From assembly GCF_023914155.1 (NCBI RefSeq), contig NZ_JAMWYS010000036.1, positions 124,001-188,000 on the forward strand: 64,000 nucleotides of DNA. The letters are read 5' to 3'. The DNA comes from Solitalea agri (GTDB taxonomy: Bacteria > Bacteroidota > Bacteroidia > Sphingobacteriales > Sphingobacteriaceae). The position numbers and the translations under genes were made by a program. This document shows, in pieces, positions 11,760 through 20,727 of this stretch (positions within the stretch are counted from its first letter, which is position 1; every line of letters starts with the position of its first letter). A model generated the notes under the pieces. It worked only from the letters and a program-made list of their open reading frames with translations, searched no databases and was not told the DNA's origin.

Positions 11760-12188
11760 ATGTTCAAAAAAGACAAATCTCAAGAAGAGGAGGAGTCGTA
11801 CGGCTCTATTAACCTAATAGGTGCAGGCACCAGCATTACCGGCGATGTAGTTAGTAAAGGTGATATTCGTATTGATGGCACTGTTAAAGGAAACGTAAAT
11901 TCATCGGCCAAAGTAGTTATTGGGACATCAGGTACAGTAGAAGGAAGTATTGTTTGTGCGAATGCTGATGTTTCAGGGGCTCTGCACGGCGATATTAAAG
12001 TAAGTGAATTACTGTTCCTGAAAACCACCAGCCGTTTGCATGGCGATATTTATACCAATAAGATGGTAGTTGAATCAGGTGCTGTATTTACTGGTAAATG
12101 TAATATGGGAGCTCAGACCAAGCTGCATATCAATTCAGAAGAATATGGAAAAACCAACGGACGAAAAGCGGAGAGCGCTGTTGCGTAG
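11760..12188 (+). CDS. Bactofilin family protein
   Basis: A polymer-forming beta-helical cytoskeletal protein. 142 aa: a short charged N-terminal tail (MFKKDKSQEEEE) is followed by the bactofilin core (about 18-120) with the characteristic hydrophobic/glycine periodicity (GTSITGDV, GDIRIDGTVKGNV, GTVEGSIV). It has no membrane helix. It follows the degenerate M23 protein by 81 nt, suggesting a shape or wall-localisation module. Its 3' end overlaps the atpZ start by 44 nt, tying it to the ATP synthase cluster by position. Confidence 0.93.
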   Translation: MFKKDKSQEEEESYGSINLIGAGTSITGDVVSKGDIRIDGTVKGNVNSSAKVVIGTSGTVEGSIVCANADVSGALHGDIKVSELLFLKTTSRLHGDIYTNKMVVESGAVFTGKCNMGAQTKLHINSEEYGKTNGRKAESAVA

Positions 12189-12366
12189 TTATGCCCGGTA
12201 TTCGGGTATGGGTTTTCAGATGATTGCAATTATCGGGGCCTTCGCCTTTGGCGGAGTTAAGCTCGATGAATATGTAAAAGGAGAACATCCATGGTTTACC
12301 ATATTGGGCTGCCTTTTGGGTATTGCCCTTTCTTTTTATTTTATTATAAAGCAATTACAAGAATAA
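12145..12366 (+). CDS. atpZ: AtpZ/AtpI family protein
   Basis: A small two-helix membrane protein (73 aa) found at the head of ATP synthase operons; AtpZ/AtpI proteins help assemble the c-ring and have been linked to Mg/Ca transport. I start at ATG 12145 (MEKPTDEKRRALLR), where family similarity begins; a start at 12070 would add 25 residues read inside the bactofilin gene. Visible features are YSGMGFQMIAIIGAFAFGG (helix 1), the conserved LDEY and a second helix ending FIIKQLQE. It overlaps the bactofilin stop by 44 nt, consistent with translational coupling. Confidence 0.85.
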   Translation: MEKPTDEKRRALLRSYARYSGMGFQMIAIIGAFAFGGVKLDEYVKGEHPWFTILGCLLGIALSFYFIIKQLQE

Positions 12367-12377
12367 CCTGGTTAACT

Positions 12378-12431
12378 GTGATATTGTTAAATTGCGCCCA
12401 TTATCAATTAATGGCTGTTTAACAATATCAC
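12378..12431. repeat. 14-bp perfect inverted repeat in the atp operon
   Basis: GTGATATTGTTAAA (12378-12391) is exactly inverted at 12418-12431, with an inner CCATTA/TAATGG helix (12398-12403, 12409-12414). The right arm's GTTTAACAATA is repeated directly at 12433-12443. No T-run follows, so it is not a classical terminator; it could be an RNA processing/attenuation hairpin or a DNA operator between atpZ and the downstream promoter. Confidence 0.75.
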
Positions 12432-12524
12432 CGTTTAACAATACAAAATAGTTAGATTAGGATTTACCGTCAGCCTTCCATTAAAATATCTGCAAATCAT
12501 ATAGTTAACTAATATAAAATTTCA

Positions 12525-12532
12525 CATCTTTG
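12525..12532 (+). promoter_or_regulatory. Putative -7 box for the main atp operon
   Basis: CATCTTTG differs from TAnnTTTG only at the first base and is followed by GCG, as often seen in this phylum. Transcription would begin near 12539, 17 nt before the TTG start at 12556. This would give atpB-E-F-H-A-G a promoter separate from bactofilin-atpZ. Confidence 0.45.
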
Positions 12533-12555
12533 CGCGAATATTTTCAGAAAGCGTT

Positions 12556-12963
12556 TTGATACAGATATTACTGCCGTTTTTAAAGAAGCTGATCATCTTT
12601 TCTCTTACCATTGCCCTTATTATAGGAGGTATCCACTATTTTTTTCCGGATAAGAATTTATTGATGGATAAAATATGGGTGGTCTATTTTTTCTTCACCT
12701 TCATTACATTGTTGTCATTTGTGTTTGCCGGATTCGGAATAAAGAAAGGTGGAGAGTTTTCGGTATTGGCAATATTGGTGGCGGTTGTTTTTAAAATGCT
12801 TCTGTGCATGACTATGGCGTTAGTGTTTATTTATAAGAACATGGTTACTGATCGATTGACCTTCATCAGCAACTTCTTTCTTTTATATTTATTGTTCACA
12901 GTATTTGAAGTTTATAATATAATATATAACTTGCGCGACCAAAAAAAATTAGAAAATCGTTAA
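12556..12963 (+). CDS. Four-helix membrane protein of the atp operon (AtpI-like position)
   Basis: A 135-aa integral membrane protein with four predicted helices (about 8-28, 40-62, 68-92, 102-122) and a basic C-terminus (RDQKKLENR). No named domain is recognised. It lies between atpZ and atpB, where AtpI sits in other operons, and has AtpI's size and topology, so an assembly role for the a/c subunits is plausible but inferred. The start is TTG at 12556; the next in-frame ATG (MDKIWVV) would delete the first helix, and the -7 box just upstream supports the TTG. Confidence 0.75.
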   Translation: MIQILLPFLKKLIIFSLTIALIIGGIHYFFPDKNLLMDKIWVVYFFFTFITLLSFVFAGFGIKKGGEFSVLAILVAVVFKMLLCMTMALVFIYKNMVTDRLTFISNFFLLYLLFTVFEVYNIIYNLRDQKKLENR

Positions 12964-12967
12964 ATAA

Positions 12968-14128
12968 ATGCGCTTAAACACACTTTTTCTTAAAAAACTT
13001 TTCGTTTTATCGCTGATTTTTGCATTTATCGCAGGAGTTAATGCTTCGGCGTTTGCCAACTCAGAACATAATGAAACCGTATTAAAAGACAGTGCTCATG
13101 TAACTGAAGCGCATGTTGAGGGTGAGGGTCATGCTGCCGGCCATGGTGAAGAACCATTTGAACCTACCAAAGTAATTATGGAACACATTTCCGATTCACA
13201 TGATTGGCATTTGTGGGGTCATACTTCAATTGGCTTACCAGTTATTTTAAAAACGGATGCTGGAATTGTGACTTTCAATTCTTCAGAATTTCACCACGAT
13301 CAGGAAGGTACACATGTAGTTGAAAAAGACGGACAGAAATTTGTTCGTTTTGAAAACAAGATCTATTACGCAGCTGAAACTGCTAATGAAAAAGGTCAAT
13401 ACCTGACTTTAGAAGACGAGCATCCTACAAATGCTAAACCACTGGATTTTTCAATCACCAAAAATGTTGCTTCAATGTTTTTATCGGCAATTATCCTTTG
13501 CCTGGTATTCTTCAGTGTTGCTGCTGCTTATAGAAAGCGTGAAGGAAAAGCTCCTAGAGGTTTGCAAAGCTTTATCGAGCCAATCATTGTATTTGTTCGT
13601 GACGAAGTTGCCCGCCCTAACATTGGTCATAAATATGTTCGTTACATGCCGTTCTTATTAACGGTGTTTTTCTTTATCCTGATTAATAACTTAATCGGCT
13701 TAATTCCGATTTTCCCAGGAGGATCTAACTTAACAGGTAATATTGCTGTAACCTTTGTTTTAGGAACCATCACATTCCTTGTTACCAACTTCAGCGGTAA
13801 CAAATATTACTGGAAACACGTATTGGCTCCGGATGTACCTTGGTGGTTATATCCAATTATGTTGGTGGTAGAGGTAATTGGTTTATTATCTAAGCCATTT
13901 GCATTGATCATTCGTTTGTTCGCAAACATTACTGCAGGCCACATTATTGTTTTGAGCTTGATCTCGTTGATCTTCATTTTTAAAACCTTGTATATCGCTC
14001 CGGTTTCAGTAGCATTCGTATTGTTTATGGATGTTTTGGAATTATTGGTTGCGTTCCTGCAGGCATTCATCTTCACTATGCTTACCGCTTTATTTATCGG
14101 TACCGCAGTTGAAGAGCATCATCATTAA
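12968..14128 (+). CDS. atpB: F0F1 ATP synthase subunit a
   Basis: The proton-channel subunit of Fo. 386 aa, longer than the ~270 aa of E. coli because of an N-terminal signal-peptide-like helix (LFVLSLIFAFIAGVNASAFA) and a His/Glu-rich periplasmic extension (about 28-160), common in Bacteroidota. The membrane core (about 165-380) contains the essential arginine in FALIIRLFANITAGH and FLQAFIFTMLTALFIG in the last helix. The stop-to-start gap before atpE is 85 nt and contains a dispersed repeat. It follows the four-helix protein by only 4 nt. Confidence 0.95.
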   Translation: MRLNTLFLKKLFVLSLIFAFIAGVNASAFANSEHNETVLKDSAHVTEAHVEGEGHAAGHGEEPFEPTKVIMEHISDSHDWHLWGHTSIGLPVILKTDAGIVTFNSSEFHHDQEGTHVVEKDGQKFVRFENKIYYAAETANEKGQYLTLEDEHPTNAKPLDFSITKNVASMFLSAIILCLVFFSVAAAYRKREGKAPRGLQSFIEPIIVFVRDEVARPNIGHKYVRYMPFLLTVFFFILINNLIGLIPIFPGGSNLTGNIAVTFVLGTITFLVTNFSGNKYYWKHVLAPDVPWWLYPIMLVVEVIGLLSKPFALIIRLFANITAGHIIVLSLISLIFIFKTLYIAPVSVAFVLFMDVLELLVAFLQAFIFTMLTALFIGTAVEEHHH

Positions 14129-14134
14129 AATAAA

Positions 14135-14170
14135 TAGTCTATGGACTATCGACCATTGACCATGGTCTTA
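14135..14170. repeat. Dispersed repeat arm in the atpB-atpE spacer
   Basis: A string of near-repeating units (TAGTCTATGGACTATCG, ACCATTGACCATGGTC) without coding potential. It resembles, in style, the paired-arm spacer elements at 15027, 17281, 34051, 42082 and 42917 but is built from a different unit. Probably a remnant of a mobile or slippage-derived intergenic element. Confidence 0.5.
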
Positions 14171-14201
14171 TTAAACATGTAAATATTTTTTAACTAAATA
14201 A

Positions 14202-14423
<222 letters not shown>

Positions 14424-14528
14424 TTATTGCAATTAAAATTAAGCCTGCGGCGATTGGCAACAGGCTTAGTTTTAAAAGAGACATTTGACCAGATTTATTA
14501 AAAGAACTTTTTATAACCATCTTATATA

Positions 14529-15023
14529 ATGGATTTAGTAACCCCAAGCATTGGATTGGTTTTTTGGACCACGCTTACTTTTATTTTCCTTATTCTTCTT
14601 TTGGGCAAATTTGCCTGGAGACCAATTGTGTCGGCTTTAAATGAGCGTGAGCGTTCAATTGAAGACGCTTTAAGTGCAGCTGATAAAGCGAAAGAAGAGT
14701 TAACCCGTTTAAATCAGGAAAGCGATAAACTATTAAAAGATGCGCGTTTGGAGCGCGATAAGATTTTGAAGGAAGCTAAAACCTTTGGAGATAATCTTAT
14801 TGCTGAAGCTAAGCATAATGCACAAACTGAAGGCGCTAAGATGATTGCAAAAGCACATGATGAGATCAATGCTCAGAAAAATGCGGCTTTAGCTGAAGTG
14901 AAAAACCAGGTTGCCACTCTTTCTATTGAAATTGCAGAGAAAGTTCTTCGCAAGAAATTTGAGAATGCTGGTGAACAGCAAACTCTCGTTGCTGAGTTGT
15001 TAAAAGACGTAAAACTAAACTAA
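14529..15023 (+). CDS. atpF: F0F1 ATP synthase subunit b
   Basis: The peripheral stator stalk. 164 aa: one N-terminal membrane helix (about 8-28, LVFWTTLTFIFLILLLGKF) and a long charged amphipathic helix rich in Ala, Glu and Lys that dimerises and contacts delta. It begins with the family motif TPSIGLVFWTT and ends in LLKDVKLN. A single b-type gene is present, as in organisms with homodimeric b. Confidence 0.95.
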   Translation: MDLVTPSIGLVFWTTLTFIFLILLLGKFAWRPIVSALNERERSIEDALSAADKAKEELTRLNQESDKLLKDARLERDKILKEAKTFGDNLIAEAKHNAQTEGAKMIAKAHDEINAQKNAALAEVKNQVATLSIEIAEKVLRKKFENAGEQQTLVAELLKDVKLN

Positions 15024-15026
15024 GAC

Positions 15027-15095
15027 TTACGAGTTGCGAGTTGCGTGTTATTCCAATTGGTTTAACCCGTAATACGAAACCGGGAACCCGTAATT
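15027..15095. repeat. Dispersed inverted-repeat element in the atpF-atpH spacer
   Basis: Left arm TTACGAGTTGCGAGTTGCG (from 15027) and right arm ending ACCCGTAATT (15095) are imperfect reverse complements built from short GAGTTACG-like units. A close relative lies at 17281-17346 in the atpA-atpG spacer and another flanks rsmI/serS at 42917-43011. Confidence 0.65.
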
Positions 15096-15104
15096 AAGAG
15101 AAAT

Positions 15105-15662
15105 ATGTCAGAAATTAAAGTTGCTTTACGGTACGCTAAATCATTGCTTGATCTTGCCATTGAACAAAACAAGGTAGAAGCGATCAACAATGATATGATG
15201 TTGCTTCATCAAACCGTTAAAGCTAATTCAGAGCTCCGTGCAGTGCTGGCTAATCCCATCGTTGCTCCCGCTAGCAAAAAGAAGATATTGAATAGCTTGT
15301 TTATTGATAAAGTAGACAATGTGACCATCACTTTCTTTAATCTGATGATTGCTAAGGGTCGCGAGGAGTATTTATATACCACCGCAAAGCAGTTTGCTGA
15401 ACTTTACAATTTGCTAAAAGGAATTGTAAAGGCAGAGATTGTTTCGGCATCGGCACTTACCGACGAAAATAAAATTGAACTTATTGCCAATCTTGAGAAA
15501 GAATTAGGTAAACAAGTGATCTTAAAAGCTAAAGTTGATCCTGATTTAGTTGGGGGCTTCGTTTTAACAGTAGGTGATAAACAGTTTGATACGAGTATTG
15601 CCAAACAGTTGAGAACGATAAAAAATCAATTGGTAAGCAAGGGTTTTGTAGCTCAAATTTAA
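15105..15662 (+). CDS. atpH: F0F1 ATP synthase subunit delta
   Basis: Links F1 to the b stalk (OSCP homologue). 185 aa. The N-terminal helical domain begins ALRYAKSLLDLAIEQNK, typical of the family (Y-A-x-A/S-L). The C-terminal signature region is DPDLVGGFVLTVGDKQFDTS, containing the conserved GG and D. The length matches other bacterial delta subunits. Confidence 0.95.
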   Translation: MSEIKVALRYAKSLLDLAIEQNKVEAINNDMMLLHQTVKANSELRAVLANPIVAPASKKKILNSLFIDKVDNVTITFFNLMIAKGREEYLYTTAKQFAELYNLLKGIVKAEIVSASALTDENKIELIANLEKELGKQVILKAKVDPDLVGGFVLTVGDKQFDTSIAKQLRTIKNQLVSKGFVAQI

Positions 15663-15697
15663 TCAAGTAAAAAAGTAAAAATTATAACTAAAATATC

Positions 15698-17272
15698 ATG
15701 GCAGAAGTAAGACCCGACGAAGTTTCGGCAATTCTACGTCAGCAATTGGCGGGCTTCAAGTCAGAAGCTGAGTTAGAAGAGATAGGAACGGTGTTGCAAG
15801 TGGGCGACGGTATCGCTCGTGTATACGGCTTAACCAAAGTTAAATCTGGTGAGCTTGTTGAGTTTAGTAATGGTTTACAAGGTGTTGTAATGAACCTTGA
15901 AGAAGATAACGTAGGGGTTGTATTGTTGGGTCCTTCAGAAGGTATCAAAGAAGGAGACACTTTAAAACGTACCACCCGTATTGCTTCTATCCACGTTGGA
16001 GAAGGTATGTTGGGCCGTGTTGTTAATACCCTTGGCCAGCCTATCGATGGTAAAGGACCTATCGTTGGTGAAACTTTTGAAATGCCATTAGAGCGTAAAG
16101 CTCCAGGGGTAATTTACCGTCAGCCGGTAAACGAGCCTTTGCAAACTGGTATTAAAGCTATCGATGCGATGATTCCTATCGGTCGTGGTCAGCGTGAGTT
16201 AATCATCGGTGATCGTCAGACTGGTAAAACAGCTGTAGCTATTGATACCATCATCAACCAAAAAGAATTTTACGAAGCCGGTAATCCTGTTTATTGTATC
16301 TATGTTGCTTGTGGTCAGAAAAACTCTACCGTAGCTAACATCGTTAAAACATTAACAGAAAACGGTGCAATGCCATATACTGTAATTGTTGCCGCATCAG
16401 CTGCTGATCCTGCTCCAATGCAATTCTACGCTCCATTTGCAGGTGCTGCAATTGGTGAGTTCTTCCGTGATACTGGTCGTCCAGCATTGATCGTTTATGA
16501 TGATCTTTCTAAACAAGCAGTAGCATACCGTGAGGTATCTTTATTATTACGTCGTCCACCAGGTCGTGAGGCTTATCCAGGTGACGTATTCTACTTACAC
16601 TCACGTTTATTAGAGCGTGCTGCTAAGATCAACGCAACTGACGAAATCGCTCAGCAAATGAACGATTTACCTGATTCATTAAGAGGTAAAGTAAAAGGAG
16701 GCGGTTCATTAACGGCGCTTCCAATTATCGAAACTCAGGCTGGTGACGTTTCTGCATATATCCCTACCAACGTAATTTCAATTACCGATGGTCAGATCTT
16801 CCTTGAGTCGAACTTGTTCAACGCAGGTATTCGTCCGGCTATCAACGTAGGTATTTCGGTTTCTCGTGTGGGTGGTAACGCGCAGATCAAATCAATGAAG
16901 AAAGTATCTGGTACCTTAAAGCTTGACCAGGCTCAGTATCGTGAGTTAGAGGCCTTCTCTAAATTCGGTTCTGACTTAGATGCTTCAACTAAAGCTGTAT
17001 TAGATAAAGGTTCTCGTAACGTGGAAATCCTTAAACAAGGACAGTTCTCTCCACTTACTGTTGAGAAACAAACTGCAATTATTTATTTAGGTACCAAAGG
17101 TTTGTTACGTGCAGTGCCTGTAAATAAAGTAAGAGAGTTTGAAGCTGAGTTCCTTCAGGCATTAGATGCTCGTTATAAAAACGTTCTTGACTTATTGAAA
17201 AAAGGTCAATTAACAGACGAAGTAACCAACGTTTTGGAAACTGTAGCTAAAGAGCTTTCATCAAAATACTAA
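15698..17272 (+). CDS. atpA: F0F1 ATP synthase subunit alpha
   Basis: A non-catalytic nucleotide-binding subunit of F1. 524 aa. The N-terminal beta-barrel (about 25-95) is followed by the nucleotide domain with Walker [10 protein letters not shown] (about 171-179), the [17 protein letters not shown] Walker B region and the arginine-containing [14 protein letters not shown], then the C-terminal helical domain. Codon usage appears less AT-rich and more uniform than its neighbours, consistent with high expression. Confidence 0.98.
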   Translation: MAEVRPDEVSAILRQQLAGFKSEAELEEIGTVLQVGDGIARVYGLTKVKSGELVEFSNGLQGVVMNLEEDNVGVVLLGPSEGIKEGDTLKRTTRIASIHVGEGMLGRVVNTLGQPIDGKGPIVGETFEMPLERKAPGVIYRQPVNEPLQTGIKAIDAMIPIGRGQRELIIGDRQTGKTAVAIDTIINQKEFYEAGNPVYCIYVACGQKNSTVANIVKTLTENGAMPYTVIVAASAADPAPMQFYAPFAGAAIGEFFRDTGRPALIVYDDLSKQAVAYREVSLLLRRPPGREAYPGDVFYLHSRLLERAAKINATDEIAQQMNDLPDSLRGKVKGGGSLTALPIIETQAGDVSAYIPTNVISITDGQIFLESNLFNAGIRPAINVGISVSRVGGNAQIKSMKKVSGTLKLDQAQYRELEAFSKFGSDLDASTKAVLDKGSRNVEILKQGQFSPLTVEKQTAIIYLGTKGLLRAVPVNKVREFEAEFLQALDARYKNVLDLLKKGQLTDEVTNVLETVAKELSSKY

Positions 17273-17280
17273 TTCAAATT

Positions 17281-17346
17281 AATTCCGAGTTAAGGGTTGC
17301 GGGTTACGGAAATTAGATTTCGTAACTCGTAACACGAAACCCGAAA
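17281..17346. repeat. Dispersed inverted-repeat element in the atpA-atpG spacer
   Basis: The left half (GAGTTAAGGGTTGCGGGTTACG, with its core at 17288-17307) and right half (CGTAACTCGTAACACG, about 17321-17336) form a long imperfect hairpin. It shares unit sequence and architecture with the element at 15027-15095. It fills nearly the whole spacer, ending next to the atpG start. Confidence 0.65.
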
Positions 17347-17356
17347 TAAATATAAA

Positions 17357-18235
17357 ATGGCCAACTTAAAAGAAGTACGTCTTAGAATCGCGTCTGTTAA
17401 GTCAACGCAACAGATTACCAAAGCCATGAAAATGGTTTCGGCAGCAAAATTTCGCAGAGCCACAGATGCTATTGTTCAAATGCGTCCGTATGCTAACAAG
17501 TTGAAAGATATGCTTGCTAATTTGAGTGATTCAGTTGCTGATATGGATAATGTTTTCACTCAAGAACGCGAATTAAACAACGTGTTATTGGTGGTTATCA
17601 CATCTAATCGTGGCTTGGCTGGTGCTTTTAACAATAACGTAATTAAAGCCACTAACGCCCTGATAGCTGAAAAATATGCTGAGCACCAAAAGCAAGGTAA
17701 ATTGCATATTGTTGCTGTAGGTAAAAAATCACAAGACTTTTATACCCGTGCAAAATTTCAGGTAATTGGTAATAATAACGAGGTTTTCAATAAGTTAAAC
17801 TTTACCAATGCTTCTGCCATTGTAGAGGCCATTATGGATGGTTTCGCCGCTGGTAAGTTCGACCATGTTGAGATGATCTACAACCAATTCAAAAATGCGG
17901 CTGTTCAGATCTTAACTCACGAACAATTGTTGCCTTTACCAAAAGCTGTTCAGGATGCTAAAACAAGTAAAGTTGATTATTTGTTTGAGCCTTCAAAAGA
18001 AGAAATTGTAGAAGAGTTGATCCCTAAATCAATCCGCTTACAGTTTTACAAAGCATTGTTAGATTCACATGCTGCCGAACACGGTGCACGTATGACTGCA
18101 ATGGATAAAGCAACTGATAATGCCGGTGAATTGTTAAGAAGCTTAACACTTCAATATAACCAGGCTCGTCAGGCTGCTATTACTAACGAAATCCTTGAGA
18201 TCGTTTCTGGTGCTAATGCATTAGCAGAGGCATAA
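17357..18235 (+). CDS. atpG: F0F1 ATP synthase subunit gamma
   Basis: The central rotor shaft. 292 aa with the N-terminal signature LKEVRLRIASVKSTQQITKA and KMVSAAKFR, and the C-terminal signature MTAMDKATDNAGELL with YNQARQAAITNE. It is the last gene of the cluster and is followed by a strong terminator; atpD (beta) and atpC (epsilon) do not follow, matching the split ATP synthase arrangement known from many Bacteroidota. Confidence 0.97.
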   Translation: MANLKEVRLRIASVKSTQQITKAMKMVSAAKFRRATDAIVQMRPYANKLKDMLANLSDSVADMDNVFTQERELNNVLLVVITSNRGLAGAFNNNVIKATNALIAEKYAEHQKQGKLHIVAVGKKSQDFYTRAKFQVIGNNNEVFNKLNFTNASAIVEAIMDGFAAGKFDHVEMIYNQFKNAAVQILTHEQLLPLPKAVQDAKTSKVDYLFEPSKEEIVEELIPKSIRLQFYKALLDSHAAEHGARMTAMDKATDNAGELLRSLTLQYNQARQAAITNEILEIVSGANALAEA

Positions 18236-18257
18236 AACGTATAAAAGTTATTTTGAT

Positions 18258-18289
18258 AAGCCCCGGTTCCAAAAGAATCGGGGCTTTTT
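18258..18289 (+). terminator. Terminator after atpG
   Basis: AAGCCCCG (18258-18265) pairs with CGGGGCTT (18279-18286), followed by T residues. The hairpin is closely related in sequence to the one at 27322-27358 after the aldehyde dehydrogenase gene. Confidence 0.88.
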
Positions 18290-18309
18290 GTGTATTTGAT
18301 TTTTTTACA

Positions 18310-19278
18310 TTATAGTTTAACTAGCTCCGGGTTCTCGTAAAACAATGATTTATCATTGGATATAAAGAATGTATTTTTAAAAGAAATTCTCAATCTTTTT
18401 CGATCAGTTCCTTTCAAATATTTTGATAGATTGATTAGTCCTCGATCTCCTTTTCTTAAAATTGTAGCTTCTTCCTGTTGTCCTGCTATTTTTTTAAACT
18501 GAATGGTTCTATTTTTGTCAATTATAGAAGAGTTTTCGTCAACAATATCAAAGTTATTTGAATTAACTTTGATAGGAAATTCTGCATGATTGACAATAAA
18601 GACTTGTGCATATAAAGTGTCATTTCTTTGGAAAGATTGTAATCGGAAATTCAAGCCCGAAACGGCAATTTCCTGATTGCTTAAATGCACAAATGGTGAG
18701 GTGTGTGTATGTTGACGAAGATATTCCTTTTGCTTTTCAGTAAAATAGGCGTCTGTGTTAAATTTATAAATAACAACCGCTTGTCTGTAATTCTTCTCGT
18801 ATTCAGCAAAATCTTGTTCTAAAACGTTGAAATGTGCCTTAATAGGGTCGTTTTCATTCCCCACACAAACTAAAGACAAATTATAAATCGGTTTGAATTT
18901 TCCACTTTCTCCGGTCTGCATGTACAGCTCAATATCATTTATTGGTTTAAATTGAAGAATGATCAATGTATCGGTGGCTGGCCTAAGTGTGAACTGTTTT
19001 ATGTCAGGGCCAATTAGTTTAGCCTGATAACCTTCCATTGTTTCCAGGTCCAGATCTTCTACATCCACATCTGTATTTCCATTGTTCTCTAATTTAATCT
19101 CAAGCAATAATTTCTGTTGTTTTAAGTCTCCTTCCAAATGTGCTGTACCATCTAATAATTTTGACTGAATTTGAACCGGATCAAAATGTAATTTGCCAAC
19201 AGAAGTGTTTTTTTTATTAAAAGACGTGCAGTCTGAAAGAATAAAAAACGTAATGGCAATAACTAAAGAATGTTTCAT
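18310..19278 (-). CDS. Hypothetical lipoprotein
   Basis: Not recognised as a named family. 322 aa with a short signal sequence ending in Cys (VIAITFFILSDC), so probably a lipoprotein, though Asp at -1 is not ideal for a lipobox. The rest looks largely beta-stranded, with two segments of similar flavour: LLLEIKLENNGNTDVDVEDL and a later VNHAEFPIKVNSNNFDIVD. Both read like immunoglobulin-like or LEA-type domains in which a second polypeptide strand is compared with 'native' values. It lies downstream of the amylase on the same strand with a 63-nt gap, so co-transcription is possible. Function unknown. Confidence 0.7.
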   Translation of the reverse strand: MKHSLVIAITFFILSDCTSFNKKNTSVGKLHFDPVQIQSKLLDGTAHLEGDLKQQKLLLEIKLENNGNTDVDVEDLDLETMEGYQAKLIGPDIKQFTLRPATDTLIILQFKPINDIELYMQTGESGKFKPIYNLSLVCVGNENDPIKAHFNVLEQDFAEYEKNYRQAVVIYKFNTDAYFTEKQKEYLRQHTHTSPFVHLSNQEIAVSGLNFRLQSFQRNDTLYAQVFIVNHAEFPIKVNSNNFDIVDENSSIIDKNRTIQFKKIAGQQEEATILRKGDRGLINLSKYLKGTDRKRLRISFKNTFFISNDKSLFYENPELVKL

Positions 19279-19341
19279 GCTTTTGTTTATTTATTGAAAA
19301 GGGAATACCCGGTTACAAGTATTCCCTTTCAAAACTTGTTT

Positions 19342-20727
19342 TTAATACCCTACTTTTGACCAAACTGTATAACTGTGTGGAGGTGCTTGTATCTTCACTC
19401 TTTTATCTGCTTCAGTAGTGGGTACCCAGGTTGAGCTACCTGTATAATCTTTGATTTGGGTGCTTGCCCAATTTGAAGTAATCCATTTTTCCTGCCATGT
19501 ATCCGAGTCATTTAAATAAACGATTATGCCTGGATTCCCGTTTCTTCTGGCAATATATTCATCATTGTCTGTATACAAATTGGTGGTAGATCCGCTCACG
19601 AGATTTCTGCGGATCCATATCAAATTATTAAGCCTAGTTTTTGAAAGCCATTCTTCATAATCACGGTAAAATACACATGGATACCCTTCGGCGGTAAGTA
19701 TGTAAGCGTAAGCAAGGTATTTGTCATAAATAATATCCGTGTCATGATTAGCTACAAAAGTAACGGCCTTATATGGATCTCTTTTCCATAGCATGTCATC
19801 ATTTAATTTGTACATGTTATTGCCATCAAAAGCTTCATCCATTTTATAATAACAGGCAAAGTCAAAAGCCGAAGAGGTGCGGTTTGTTCCATCTACCCAG
19901 CCTTTTAATACGTCTACATTGGAGTCCCAAAGCTCTCCTACGGCAAAGCCTCCAACGGCATTTACATAGTCACGAACAACCCATGCTCCGAAGCCTTTAA
20001 CATAATCAAATCGCCATCCATCATATTTCATGGTGTTTTTATAATACTTTCCTACCGCATCTGTACGGAGATAGAGCCAATCTTTTACCCATTGTTTGCT
20101 ATGGCACAAATCGGGAAAATCGCCAAAAGCACCTTCGTCTTTTGCATGCGCATCATTAGGGTGAAAATCATAATAGCTTCGGGAGAATTTTCCTGACAAA
20201 GGAGTGAATTTTGTCCAGGTATTGCTATTTGTAAATGGGTTGAATTCAGAAGCTCCACCGCTGTTGTGATTTATAACCATGTCGGCATATACCTCCAGAC
20301 CATTGTTATGGGCAGTAGTAATTAAACTGGTTAATTCAGTGTTTGAGCCGAATCGAGTTTCGGTTGATCCCATTTGATTGTACTGGCCAAAATCATAATA
20401 ATCAAAAGGATCATAGCCCATACTAAATGCCCCGTTTTGTGCCTTACTGGCTGGAGGAAGCCAGATTGACGAAAAGCCGGCTGTATTCCAAGCAGCTACT
20501 TTTCCTTTTACCACATTCCACCAGGTGCCTCCGGCTGGTACATCCCAATAAAAAGCCTGCATCATCACTGGCCCACCCAGGCCGGCGGCAGCATCTACAG
20601 CTTTCGTTTTTTTTAGGTCAGCTACTTCGGAAGATTGTTCTGGCTGAGGTAAATCATTTTCGCGTTTGCACTGACTTAAGCTAAATACCAAGCTTAAGCC
20701 AAAGGCAATCAAGATGTTTTTTTTCAT
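19342..20727 (-). CDS. Alpha-amylase, GH13 archaeal-type (GH13_7-like), probable surface lipoprotein
   Basis: An endo-acting starch hydrolase. 461 aa. The signal sequence ends LVFSLSQC with a putative lipid-attached Cys20 followed by KREND, resembling the charged lipoprotein export signal of Bacteroidota; Gln at -1 is unusual. The barrel carries nucleophile Asp241 (GWRFDYVKG), acid/base Glu265 (FAVGELWD) and Asp329 (VANHDTD), with MVINHN upstream. Long phrases such as YYKMDEAFD, DPYKAVTFVANHDTDII and VFYRDYEEWL are close to amylases of Thermococcales (from memory of those sequences). It ends with a small C-terminal beta domain and the family ending HSYTVWSKVGY. It is unlinked to SusCD; transfer between archaea and bacteria is inferred. 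Confidence 0.92.
   Translation of the reverse strand: MKKNILIAFGLSLVFSLSQCKRENDLPQPEQSSEVADLKKTKAVDAAAGLGGPVMMQAFYWDVPAGGTWWNVVKGKVAAWNTAGFSSIWLPPASKAQNGAFSMGYDPFDYYDFGQYNQMGSTETRFGSNTELTSLITTAHNNGLEVYADMVINHNSGGASEFNPFTNSNTWTKFTPLSGKFSRSYYDFHPNDAHAKDEGAFGDFPDLCHSKQWVKDWLYLRTDAVGKYYKNTMKYDGWRFDYVKGFGAWVVRDYVNAVGGFAVGELWDSNVDVLKGWVDGTNRTSSAFDFACYYKMDEAFDGNNMYKLNDDMLWKRDPYKAVTFVANHDTDIIYDKYLAYAYILTAEGYPCVFYRDYEEWLSKTRLNNLIWIRRNLVSGSTTNLYTDNDEYIARRNGNPGIIVYLNDSDTWQEKWITSNWASTQIKDYTGSSTWVPTTEADKRVKIQAPPHSYTVWSKVGY

Noticed and set aside
12456-12812. Candidate antisense transcript/ORFs in the atp spacer
   Set aside because: No coherent coding frame; the spacer is better explained by the inverted repeat and promoter box.
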